Source: Methanobacterium sp. (GTDB taxonomy: Archaea; Methanobacteriota; Methanobacteria; Methanobacteriales; Methanobacteriaceae). Taken from it: DNA of 10,269 bases. Below, in pieces: positions 1 through 7,199 of this stretch. Under the pieces are notes generated by a model, which made no database searches, was not told where the DNA came from, and was given only the letters and a program-made list of their open reading frames with translations. The stretch's first letter is position 1, and each line of letters starts with the position of its first letter. The DNA lies in the NCBI GenBank assembly GCA_028700095.1, contig JAQVTJ010000055.1, positions 1 through 10,269 of the forward strand, given 5' to 3'. Position numbers and translations under genes: made by a program.

Positions 1-1974
1 ATTAGCTTCGTTGCCTGAGTAATCATAGCCTTTTGAATAATAATAATAAGTGTTTCCATTATCAGCAACATTAGTCCAATTTATTTTTAATGAAGTCGTA
101 CTCATAGGAGTAACTATTGGAGCATTCGGAGTATTAGGTAATGATGTATCAATAGCATCTAAATCAGTGATTGAGTTTTTGTTCAATGGAGTAATTTTAA
201 CATTGTCAATCTGGGTTGTTACAGTATTTTGAGTGCCGTAAATATACATTGTTTTTTGAGAAGCCTCAACAGCCATTTGAGAATCAACACCGTTTAATAT
301 TTGAACATTGTTTAAAAATACTTTAATAGTATCATTTATCATAATTATTTTAAAATTATAAGGAACGTTTAATTGAAAATTATAATTCATAGAACCAAGA
401 TTATTATAAGTTCCATTTACTTTATAGATTAAAACAAATGTGCCTCCAACAACAACTATATAACTTTTTCCCGCATTTTGTCTGAAAACAAAATTCATAA
501 CCTGCTGATTAAAATTCTTTGGAGTTACTTCAGCTTCCCATAAAAAGTCATTTGATAATGGCAAATTTTTAGGCACTAAACTTGCAGATGCGCCAGTAGT
601 ATTTGTCAATAACATTTTGCCGTTTGATTCAACACAACTTCCACTGCAAGTCCATTTATCAGAATATACTCCGTCGCTGAAATCATCAAAAAATCCACCT
701 AATACTGAATAATTTCCATTTGAAGTGTTGCTCTTCAGTATTTCAAAATAAGGAGTTCCTGACTGCATGTCATTAATGATTTCTTTCTGAGTTAAACTTC
801 TATTATAAATTCTTACTTCATCTATTAAACCATTAAAGTATTCAGTCCATGAGCCTCTGGCACCTATACTAAAAAGATTTGTATTTACTCCTAAGGCTCC
901 TGTTGTTAAAACAGTATTTGAATCTAAAACCCCATTAATATATAATTTTTTAACAGAACCATCATAAGTTAAAGTAATATAATATAAAGAATTTGAAGTT
1001 AATGTTGTTGCTGAAGTTAATATTGAACCTGCCCAATTGTTTCCTGTTAAAAATCTTATATGATTATTTTCTAAATCCACTTTATATATTGCTTCTTTTC
1101 CAACAATAAATTGATATCCACTTAATACTGTTGGTTTAATCCAAGCACTTATTGTAATCTGTGAAAATCCTTCTAATAAATTTTCATCTCCAAAATTAAC
1201 ATAATCATTTCCATTATAATTAAGTGCTTTTCCATATTTTCCATCAGTCCAAGTTGTTCCTGAACTTATTGTTCCTGTTAAATTATTAGTACTCCAATCC
1301 TTTGTTATTGTTCCAGTATTTTCTTCAAAAGGCATGTATAAGACTAAACCTGAGTCGTTCATTAAGTTAGTAATTGTTGCACTATTAGTATTATTTGTAA
1401 TTAATAATTCTGGTTGGTTATAAGCAGTTTTATCTTTAGTTGTAATATTATAATAATTATAACTTGAATTCTGCGTTGAATAATACGCTTTTATTCTATA
1501 ATAATGCATTGTGTTGTCAATTGTTGCTGAATAATCAGTGTAAGCTGTTAAAGAAGTCTGTATTAAGTGTGTGAAAGTTATTCCGTCAAGACTTTTTTCT
1601 AAATAATAACCGTTAGGAGCTATCCCGTTTGAACTCCAAGTTAAAGTAATATAACTACTTAATCCGCTGTTAATTGATGAATTAAAACTTGCAGTTCCAG
1701 TTATTGTCGGATAGTTTAAACATCCTGTTCCTGCAACGCAAGAATCTGCAGGATTTCCTAATACACAGCTTGAACTATTTAATGCATTTATTGAAGTGCA
1801 AGTTATTGTTCCATAGTAGCAATTAGTTCCTACTTTTATTCCATTACCATAAAGAGTTACTTGAGCTGCAGCGCTTCCCGCATTGCATCTTCTGCAATTA
1901 ACTGTTGTGCTTGAAGTTAATGAGCCTGAATATGTTGAGAAATTATCAGAAGTTGTATCATCACCGCAGCAAGC
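1..1974 (-). repeat. Large internal repeat, copy 2 (cut by the window edge)
   Basis: The second copy of the roughly 1010-residue block starts at the ACCGDD motif and carries YGNGIKVGTNCYYGTI, an FnIII-like domain, LamG (LVLYMPFEENTGTITKDWS), the FFDDFSDG domain and an FnIII-like domain with YYYYSKGYDYSGNE. DNA is close to identical to copy 1 in places, notably the DMQSGTP region (753-784 against 3765-3796) and 1276-1348 against 4300-4372. This suggests a fairly recent tandem duplication or continuing gene conversion. Confidence 0.9.
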
Positions 1975-4900
1975 TGTTGAGCTTCCGGCAAATGTTCCTA
2001 AAGTATCAAACCAAGTTCTTGGAGTGCATCCGCTTGCGCTTGACTCGCACCTTGCTTGGCTTAAATCACTATCATATGATGCGCCTGACACTCCTCCACT
2101 AGCGCATCCCACTCCTTCAGCAATAGTTGTTTCTGAAGTGCAGCAAGTAGTTACTCCTGCTGAACACAAAGTTGTGCTTGTCGGGCATCCGGGTCCAGTA
2201 TAATAGCAAGTATTTTCAATCCAGCATTTTCCAGTACTTCCATTTCCCAAGCATCCAGTTACTGCATCTATTGGGTATTTTGCAGCTGATGAACTGCTTG
2301 CTGTTCCTGAATTCAAAGCATTATCCCTTCCGGCAATAGTGTAAGTATATGATGTAAAGCAATTAAGCCCTGTAATTGTTTGAGGGCTGGCAGTGTAATA
2401 AGCATTGCCTCCTGTGCCGCTTCCTGCAATATAATAATCTTTAACTCCAGTAGTGATTGTTGTATTTTTTATTTCAACTAATTTTATGTCATCAATATAA
2501 AATTCTTCATGAGTTGTTACATTAATATAGTCAAATTGTGCTATTGCAAGTTCCCTTAAGCAGGTTGAAGATGCACAATCAGTGAACATATTGGCTGGAA
2601 CTGTAAAAATATAATTAGCAAATTTCCATGTTCCTCCTGTGTTAGGATTAACTCCGCCTAAACTTAAAGTAGGATAACCTGTTCCTTGATTGCACCAACC
2701 TATTGAATAACAAATATAACTTGCAGCATATGTATCTGAAATTACATTTCCTTTATACCAAAATGACAATTGATATATATGTCCTGCTTGTAATCCTAAT
2801 CTCTCCCCTGCACTTGTTGCTCCTGTTCCACTTCCATATTTCAATCCTCCCCAACAAGTAGTCTCAACGCCCCAATAACAGTTTGGATTATAAAATCTTG
2901 TAAAATTAACAGCATAATTTCCTGAATGTTTTTCAGAAGAAGTAATTGTAAGTGCTGATTTTGATTGGGTGACTGCTCCAAATCCATCCTTTAAAGAATT
3001 TGATTCAAAAGTCCATCCATTTCCTGAAAATAAATTATTCTCATTTCCTGAATTATCAAAAGATTTAGTGTAATAATAATAATAATTTCCATTATCTGAA
3101 ACTGCATCCCATGCAACATTAAGGGATGTTGCTGATGCTACAGTTACTGTTGGAGCACTGCTAGGTGTTGCAGGAGCTGAAGTATCTGTAGCATTTAAAT
3201 CATATAAGCTATTATTATATAATGGAGTTATTTTTACATTGTCAAAATAATATTTAGTTGAACTTGCACCATTTCTATCATCTGATAATTTGAATACTCC
3301 TGTGCTTGTAGTAGTCCAAGTATGTAAAGGAATATTGTTTACATAAAATGTGAAATTGGTTCCGTCAAATAATATTTTTTGATATCTTCCAAAACTAGGT
3401 CCACCATTTGCTGGAGTTGGAAAATTAATTCCTCCAGTCCCTTGTATTTGATAATAACCTATCCATCTAATATATCCACTTAATCCCGCATAAAATCCTT
3501 TTTCAGAATCTGCACTTACCATATCAATTTCAAAAATATATGGTTGTCCTGCTGGCAAAGTATTTGATAATGTAATTGTATTATCAAGAGTATTTTCTGA
3601 AACTGAATATAATTTTTCACTTTCAATTGCCCAAGTATTTTCACTTGAATCTGGAATCCAAACTGGATTATTTAAATAGTCTCCATCACTAAAATCATCA
3701 TAGCTTCCGTTTAATGGAAGATAATTTCCTGACAAACTTGCGCTTTTAAAAATTCCAAACTCAGGAGTTCCTGACTGCATGTCGTTGATGATTTCCCTTT
3801 GAGTTAATGTTCTATTATATATTCTTAATTCATCCATCAAGCCTTTGTAATCATATCCCAAACTACCATAATTGCCTAAATAAATATCTGCAGTGCTTGA
3901 TTGTAACTGCCCAGACATTGTTACGTTGTCTACAAGCATTCCATTATAATAAAGAATTGCTTGATTATTTCCGCAAACTAATGCAACATTTGCCCACTCA
4001 TTTTCAGCAATTCCTGCAGTCACCCATGTTCTACCTATTGAATCCCAGCAGCTTCCGCTTAATATTCCTGTATTATAACCTAAAGCAAATTGATATTTTG
4101 CATCGCCACCATAACCTCCTCTGTAGACAAAATAAGAATCACCGTTATTTTGTGGATTAATCCATAATAAAATAGTTATAGTAGATAACTGCAAGGATGA
4201 TGATTGCCCAAGAATAACTCCTCTGTGGTCATTTATTCCGTTAAAACTCAAAGCTTTGCCATATTTTCCTGTTGCCCAAGTTGCTCCATTTATTGTTCCT
4301 GTTAAATTATTAGTGCTCCAGTCTTTTGTTGTTGTGCCAGTGTTTTCTTCAAAAGGCATGTATAAAACTAAACCAGTGTCGTTTTCTGCAAGGTTAATAT
4401 TAATTTTATTGTTTGTATTGTCTGCAGAAACTGTTAATATAGAAGTGGTTGGTCCTGTTCTGTCGGCAGTTATTGCATTTGCTATGCTGCTATATTCTGA
4501 ATTGCTTGCTCCTTTATATGACCTTATTTTATAATAATAAATTGTATTGTCTGTTAAATTATCATCAGTGTAAGTTGTTATGCCTGCTCCAACTGTTGCT
4601 GTTTGAGCAAAAGTTGTTCCGTCAGTGCTTCTTTCTATCTTGAAACCATCTTCAATATTAGAATTATCAGTCCATGTTAAAATTATTTTTCCTAACTCTG
4701 AATTTAATGGCTTATCTGTTTGCGCAGTAGCTGTTAATACTGTTGGCTGATTCACGCAACCTACACTAGCAACGCATGCATCATTCGCATTTGTCAAAAT
4801 GCAGCTTGCCCCATTTGCTCCGCTTGCTCCTGAGCATTGAATAGTTCCATAATAGCATGTTGTTCCTGATTTGTAGCCATTGCCATAATAAGTGTTTGGA

Positions 4901-6852
4901 GCAATGTATGAACCTGAGTTGCACCTTTCGCAAGTGCTTGAAGATGATGAGCTTAAATCACTATTATATGCAGAAAATGCATCACTTGCTGAATCATCAT
5001 TGCAGCATCTTGCATAATTTCCAGAAGTTGTTGTTTGAGTAAGCCAATTAAATCCATAATATGAGCATATAGTGCTATTTGCATCAATTGCTTGATTAAT
5101 AAATGAACCATTCATGCAAAAATTATTAGTGCTTCCAATTGAGCCATTATAAAAAGTATCGCTTGCTCCGTCGTCTCCGCAGCATCTGCCGCTTGAAGAA
5201 TTTAAAATAATCCATGAATAACCTAAATCTTGGCATGAAGATTGGCTATCATCACCATCAGTGTAAGAAATTAAATATTTTAAAATTACAATACCTGAAC
5301 CTCCATTACCTCCATTATTTGACGCTGCAGCAGTGCTTCCTCCTCCTCCGCTGCCAGTATTTGCAATAGCATTTCCTCCAACTCCTGTGCTGCTTCCACT
5401 GCCTCCTCCTGCAGTGCCAGCTCCTCCTGTTCCTCCATAAATACCCGCTCCTCCTCCTCCTGCATAAGTTAGACCAGTAATGTTGCTGATTTTACCTGCT
5501 CCTCCTGCTCCGCCAATAATTGCAGAAGCTGCGCCTCCAGCGCCTCCAGCGCCTCCTCCTCCACCTCCTGGATAGCCTCCTGAAGTAATTCCATTTCCTC
5601 CTGCATTTCCATATTGCGGCAAAACTGCATTAGAGCTAGATTTAGCATTAAAATTACCATAACCCGCTCCTCCTCCAGAACCTCCTGATTGCGAAGCAAT
5701 ATGACTACCTGAGTAAAAGCCTCCTCCTCTGCCTCCTCCTTCTGAAATTATATTGCCAAAAGAGCTATTTCCTCCTTTTGCTCCTGGATTTACTCCACTA
5801 CCACCATCTCCAACAACAATATTATAAGAGCTTTCTGAAAGTGCTTGCCCTAATATTTCTGTAAATCCTCCAGCTCCTCCTCCTCCACATCCTGCACCAT
5901 TTCCGCAAGATCCTCCAGCTCCTCCTCCACCAATTACCAATATATCAACACTTGTTACTCCTGCCGGAACAGTCCAATTAGTAGTTCCAACAGTTGTAAA
6001 AGTTTCATAAAAATAAGGATCAACATATCTTACAATTACTATTCCTGAACCGCCATCACCTCCACTATGAACTGTACCTGCAGCAGATCCATCATGGCCT
6101 CCACCACCACCACCACCTCCTGTATTATTTATACCATCTACTGCAGTTTTTGTAAGATCAGTTGTGCCTCCTGCTCCACCACCTCCTAATCCTCCTGCTC
6201 TTGCAGAACCTGTAGTGGTCCTTACTCCACCTCCTCCTCCTCCTGCGTAATAAACATTAGAACCATTTATAGTATAATTAAGCCCATCTCCTCCTTTGCC
6301 AGTTCCAGTTGCACCATTTGCACCAACTTGACTAGCTCCTCCTCCTCCTCCTCCAAAATTACCAGCACTGCCACTGCCTCCTGCATAACCTTGTCCTAAT
6401 GTGCCTGCAATATTTGTAGCACCAGTTGATCCTCCTCCTGAACCTCCAATAGTTGCAGGCCTTACATCATTACCTCCAAAGGCAGCTCCAGCACCACCTC
6501 CAATAGCAATTAATGTTCCAAAAATAGAATTATTTCCAGGTGTTCCTCTTTGAAAAAAACCATTCCAACTATAACCTCCGCTTCCTCCTCCTCCAACAGA
6601 GATATTAATGGATTCTCCTGGAATAACTGAATAACTATTATTATATATTAATCCTCCAGCGCCACCACCTCCACCAATAACTCCTCCTCCTCCTCCGCCT
6701 CCTCCTACAACCAATACTTCAACGCTTGTAACCCCTGCCGGAACAGTCCAAGTGGTATTTCCAACTGCTGAAAAATTTACAGTAATATAATCAACTGAAA
6801 AACTAGGAGACAAAATTAATAAGAATAATAACGATAAAAATAGCTTTCTCAT
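1..6852 (-). CDS. Giant secreted multidomain surface protein, 3' end beyond the window
   Basis: One reading frame stays open from ATG 6852-6850 to the left edge: 2284 codons and no stop, so the protein is larger than seen. No gene name is recognisable; adhesion or glycan binding outside the cell is inferred from its domains. Approximate order: signal peptide 1-19; glycine-rich domains 25-278 and 283-527; cysteine-rich region with two CC(G/N)DD motifs 529-702; FnIII-like 702-796; LamG 824-1028 (starts LVLYMPFEEN, ends DELRIYNRTLTQREI); FDDFSDG-type beta-sandwich 1029-1216; FnIII-like 1222-1272; CBM4/9-like 1273-1460; FnIII-like fragment 1464-1530; second cysteine-rich region 1532-1712; then FnIII, LamG, FDDFSDG domain and FnIII again. 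The start is chosen because a clean signal peptide follows directly and an AT-rich box lies 28 nt upstream; there is no Shine-Dalgarno sequence. Many N-x-S/T sequons fit an exported glycoprotein. I saw no catalytic motif. Confidence 0.95.
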   Translation of the reverse strand, partial: MRKLFLSLLFLLILSPSFSVDYITVNFSAVGNTTWTVPAGVTSVEVLVVGGGGGGGGVIGGGGGAGGLIYNNSYSVIPGESINISVGGGGSGGYSWNGFFQRGTPGNNSIFGTLIAIGGGAGAAFGGNDVRPATIGGSGGGSTGATNIAGTLGQGYAGGSGSAGNFGGGGGGASQVGANGATGTGKGGDGLNYTINGSNVYYAGGGGGGVRTTTGSARAGGLGGGGAGGTTDLTKTAVDGINNTGGGGGGGGHDGSAAGTVHSGGDGGSGIVIVRYVDPYFYETFTTVGTTNWTVPAGVTSVDILVIGGGGAGGSCGNGAGCGGGGAGGFTEILGQALSESSYNIVVGDGGSGVNPGAKGGNSSFGNIISEGGGRGGGFYSGSHIASQSGGSGGGAGYGNFNAKSSSNAVLPQYGNAGGNGITSGGYPGGGGGGAGGAGGAASAIIGGAGGAGKISNITGLTYAGGGGAGIYGGTGGAGTAGGGSGSSTGVGGNAIANTGSGGGGSTAAASNNGGNGGSGIVILKYLISYTDGDDSQSSCQDLGYSWIILNSSSGRCCGDDGASDTFYNGSIGSTNNFCMNGSFINQAIDANSTICSYYGFNWLTQTTTSGNYARCCNDDSASDAFSAYNSDLSSSSSSTCERCNSGSYIAPNTYYGNGYKSGTTCYYGTIQCSGASGANGASCILTNANDACVASVGCVNQPTVLTATAQTDKPLNSELGKIILTWTDNSNIEDGFKIERSTDGTTFAQTATVGAGITTYTDDNLTDNTIYYYKIRSYKGASNSEYSSIANAITADRTGPTTSILTVSADNTNNKININLAENDTGLVLYMPFEENTGTTTKDWSTNNLTGTINGATWATGKYGKALSFNGINDHRGVILGQSSSLQLSTITILLWINPQNNGDSYFVYRGGYGGDAKYQFALGYNTGILSGSCWDSIGRTWVTAGIAENEWANVALVCGNNQAILYYNGMLVDNVTMSGQLQSSTADIYLGNYGSLGYDYKGLMDELRIYNRTLTQREIINDMQSGTPEFGIFKSASLSGNYLPLNGSYDDFSDGDYLNNPVWIPDSSENTWAIESEKLYSVSENTLDNTITLSNTLPAGQPYIFEIDMVSADSEKGFYAGLSGYIRWIGYYQIQGTGGINFPTPANGGPSFGRYQKILFDGTNFTFYVNNIPLHTWTTTSTGVFKLSDDRNGASSTKYYFDNVKITPLYNNSLYDLNATDTSAPATPSSAPTVTVASATSLNVAWDAVSDNGNYYYYYTKSFDNSGNENNLFSGNGWTFESNSLKDGFGAVTQSKSALTITSSEKHSGNYAVNFTRFYNPNCYWGVETTCWGGLKYGSGTGATSAGERLGLQAGHIYQLSFWYKGNVISDTYAASYICYSIGWCNQGTGYPTLSLGGVNPNTGGTWKFANYIFTVPANMFTDCASSTCLRELAIAQFDYINVTTHEEFYIDDIKLVEIKNTTITTGVKDYYIAGSGTGGNAYYTASPQTITGLNCFTSYTYTIAGRDNALNSGTASSSSAAKYPIDAVTGCLGNGSTGKCWIENTCYYTGPGCPTSTTLCSAGVTTCCTSETTIAEGVGCASGGVSGASYDSDLSQARCESSASGCTPRTWFDTLGTFAGSSTACCGDDTTSDNFSTYSGSLTSSTTVNCRRCNAGSAAAQVTLYGNGIKVGTNCYYGTITCTSINALNSSSCVLGNPADSCVAGTGCLNYPTITGTASFNSSINSGLSSYITLTWSSNGIAPNGYYLEKSLDGITFTHLIQTSLTAYTDYSATIDNTMHYYRIKAYYSTQNSSYNYYNITTKDKTAYNQPELLITNNTNSATITNLMNDSGLVLYMPFEENTGTITKDWSTNNLTGTISSGTTWTDGKYGKALNYNGNDYVNFGDENLLEGFSQITISAWIKPTVLSGYQFIVGKEAIYKVDLENNHIRFLTGNNWAGSILTSATTLTSNSLYYITLTYDGSVKKLYINGVLDSNTVLTTGALGVNTNLFSIGARGSWTEYFNGLIDEVRIYNRSLTQKEIINDMQSGTPYFEILKSNTSNGNYSVLGGFFDDFSDGVYSDKWTCSGSCVESNGKMLLTNTTGASASLVPKNLPLSNDFLWEAEVTPKNFNQQVMNFVFRQNAGKSYIVVVGGTFVLIYKVNGTYNNLGSMNYNFQLNVPYNFKIIMINDTIKVFLNNVQILNGVDSQMAVEASQKTMYIYGTQNTVTTQIDNVKITPLNKNSITDLDAIDTSLPNTPNAPIVTPMSTTSLKINWTNVADNGNTYYYYSKGYDYSGNEAN
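1700..2258 (-). other. Cysteine-rich region B with CCGDD motif
   Basis: A cysteine-dense region in which GKCWIENTCYYTGPGC is followed by TTLCSAGVTTCCTSE, CASGGVSG, ARCESSASGC, then STACCGDDTTSDNF and NCRRCNAG, and finally NCYYGTITC and SCVAGTGCLN. The last part matches region A, motif for motif; the first part has no counterpart in the visible copy. It links the FnIII fragment to the second FnIII-LamG block. Function unknown. Confidence 0.7.
2470..3036 (-). other. CBM4/9-like carbohydrate-binding domain
   Basis: About 188 residues with the layout of the CBM4/9 family: an opening GWTFES, then SGNYAVNF, then GHIYQLSFWYKG, a TWKFANYIFTVP strand, and a closing EEFYIDDIKLVEI. Conserved family traits are the aromatic-rich SFWYKG strand and the terminal FYIDD(I/V)xL strand. 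Several cysteines (CYWG, TTCWGG, YICYSIGWC, DCASSTC) are additions that may form disulfides. Glycan binding is inferred from fold resemblance. The domain sits between two FnIII-like pieces. Confidence 0.6.
3034..5010 (-). repeat. Large internal repeat, copy 1 (part aligned to copy 2)
   Basis: This block reads, in order: CC(N)DD cysteine module, C-x-R-C-N-x-G and YGNGYKSGTTCYYGTI motifs, FnIII-like domain, LamG, FDDFSDG-type sandwich and FnIII-like domain ending YYYYYTKSFDNSGNEN. Every element recurs in the same order in copy 2. Anchor offsets are 3036 nt at the cysteine pair, 3024 nt at YMPFEEN, 3012 nt at DMQSGTP and 3033 nt at GNE. After this block, copy 1 continues with the CBM-like domain; the matching part of copy 2 lies outside the window. 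Confidence 0.9.
3070..3086 (+). repeat. TAA triplet microsatellite encoding Tyr run
   Basis: A short (TAA)n tract on the plus strand, which reads as consecutive TAT tyrosine codons on the minus strand (NGNYYYYY). A sister tract lies at about 37-48 in repeat copy 2 (YYYYS). Slippage here would stay in frame and would only change the number of tyrosines in the FnIII strand. Confidence 0.7.
4740..5266 (-). other. Cysteine-rich region A with CCGDD and CCNDD motifs
   Basis: Between the glycine-rich part and the first FnIII domain lies a cysteine-rich stretch. RCCGDD (about 5187-5170) is followed by DTFYNGSIGST, FC, and FINQAID. RCCNDD (5010-4993) is followed by SDAFSAY, then CERCNSG. Further on come CYYGTIQC and a run of paired cysteines ending ACVASVGCVNQ. 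The paired cysteines suggest disulfide bonds or metal binding, and the adjacent acidic pair suggests a cation site. Both ideas are inference. The first motif and its downstream stretch recur almost unchanged in the other gene at 9647-9530. Confidence 0.75.
5272..6011 (-). repeat. Glycine-rich domain, unit 2
   Basis: The second tandem glycine-rich unit opens with NWTVPAGVTSVDILVIGG and closes with GGSGIVILKYL, matching unit 1 at both ends. An 11-base stretch covering the VPAG codons recurs at 5960-5970 and 6734-6744, giving a unit period of 774 nt (258 codons). Unlike unit 1, it carries two cysteines early on (SCGNGAGCGG). The interior has diverged, while the capping motifs are kept. Confidence 0.85.
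6018..6785 (-). repeat. Glycine-rich domain, unit 1
   Basis: This is the first of two tandem glycine-rich units. It opens with TWTVPAGVTSVEVLVVGG, runs through about 250 residues dominated by Gly-Gly-Gly stretches with Ala, Ser and Asn, and closes with GGSGIVIVRYV. The opening and closing beta-strand motifs are typical of the glycine-rich domain seen in bacterial, phage and archaeal surface proteins. Glycine is mostly GGA, so the DNA carries long purine tracts on the minus strand (polypyrimidine on plus), such as 6679-6708. The role is probably structural or adhesive, by inference. Confidence 0.85.
6796..6852 (-). other. Sec-type signal peptide of the giant protein
   Basis: Residues 1-19 read MRKLFLSLLFLLILSPSFS: a positively charged n-region (RK), a leucine/phenylalanine-rich h-region, and a polar c-region ending S-F-S that suits signal peptidase I cleavage before VDYITV. 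There is no lipobox cysteine, so a lipoprotein is unlikely. It marks the protein as exported and supports the chosen start codon. Confidence 0.9.
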
Positions 6853-6876
6853 TATGATTATTTTAAGTAATCAACA

Positions 6877-6884
6877 TTTAAAAA
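6877..6884 (-). promoter_or_regulatory. Candidate TATA box of the giant gene
   Basis: TTTTTAAA is centred about 28 nt upstream of the ATG, preceded by a purine-rich BRE-like stretch (AAGAAATAA, about 6893-6885). At archaeal TATA spacing, transcription would start at or next to the ATG, giving a leaderless message. This agrees with the lack of a Shine-Dalgarno sequence. The region is very AT-rich, so a chance match is possible. Confidence 0.4.
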
Positions 6885-6900
6885 TTATTTCTTAATTAAT

Positions 6901-6910
6901 AAAAGAAAAG
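6901..6910 (-). terminator. T-rich terminator of the SRP RNA
   Basis: CTTTTCTTTT directly follows the closing strand of helix 1 of the RNA gene. Archaeal RNA polymerase stops at such T-runs without needing a hairpin. It lies just upstream of the candidate promoter of the giant gene, so the RNA and that gene appear to be separate transcription units. Confidence 0.6.
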
Positions 6911-7182
6911 GTTGAGGGAGCTCTTGAAAGCCCAGTATATTCCAAAAAACTTATCTAATAAACTTGCTCCACTTTGCAAAACCTCATAAACACTTACGAA
7001 AATACTTTATGGTTGCTCCACTCAAGGCCTGGCCCTTTCAATAAAATCAAAGTCCTATGAGACAAAGCTTCGACGCTTGCCTACTAGGGTTTTTTAAAAC
7101 ACCTATCTCTTTCAAGTTTTCAGCTCCGCCAAGTGACTTGCGGACGAGAACCTTCGTCAAAGGTTACGCCTATCCCTCAAAT
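6908..7182 (-). ncRNA. Signal recognition particle (7S/SRP) RNA, archaeal type
   Basis: This non-coding gap folds into a full SRP-like layout. Helix 1 closes the ends (TTGAGGG 7180-7174 with CCCTCAA 6918-6912). Helix 3 is AACCTT/AAGGTT around TGACG (7165-7149). Helix 4 is CCGCAAG/CTTGGCGG around TCA (7143-7126). Helix 5 starts with CTTGAAAG 7116-7109 with CTTTCAAG 6930-6923 and continues with AAAAAAC 7095-7089 with GTTTTTT 6950-6944 and CTAGTA 7087-7082 with TATTAG 6960-6955. A hairpin at 7080-7062 could be helix 6. The best evidence is the helix 8 signature: CAGG, 3 nt, a 4-nt loop, 3 nt, AGCA (7031-7014), the spacing of the SRP54/Ffh binding site, on an outer stem CTCATA/TATGAG (7061-7056 with 6988-6983). 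The RNA would scaffold SRP19 and SRP54 and target signal-peptide proteins to the Sec translocon. Ends are good to a few bases. Helix 6 and the helix 3-4 junction look divergent. Confidence 0.85.
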
Positions 7183-7199
7183 AAAAATTAGATTTCTTT

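Noticed and set aside
1883..2203. Plus-strand open frames across 50-5042 and at 7270-7467
   Set aside because: All are antisense to long, domain-bearing minus-strand frames and lack recognisable domains; they arise from low stop frequency opposite AT-rich coding DNA.
5469..5699. Glutamate/leucine-rich open frame on the minus strand within the glycine-rich region
   Set aside because: It is a frame-shifted reading of the GGA-rich glycine codons of the giant gene (GGA read as GAG/AGG), with no independent support.
5285..6720. Repetitive CCTCCT tracts suggestive of a CRISPR or satellite array
   Set aside because: There is no regular repeat-spacer spacing. The tracts are in-frame GGA glycine codons in a secreted protein.
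1..6852. Frameshift or stop-codon recoding in the giant gene
   Set aside because: I translated the frame across the whole interval and found no interruption; Trp is TGG and no in-frame TGA appears, so no recoding is needed.
7126..7165. tRNA-like segment (GGTTCTCGTCC resembles a T-arm)
   Set aside because: There is no acceptor stem or anticodon arm at proper distance, and the bases are better explained as SRP helices 3 and 4.
6908..7182. RNase P RNA as an alternative for the structured gap
   Set aside because: The conserved RNase P core motifs are not visible, while the helix 8 signature with exact spacing fits SRP RNA.
6853..7199. A small protein gene in the intergenic gap
   Set aside because: No frame with a plausible start and length crosses it on either strand, and paired helices account for most of the sequence.
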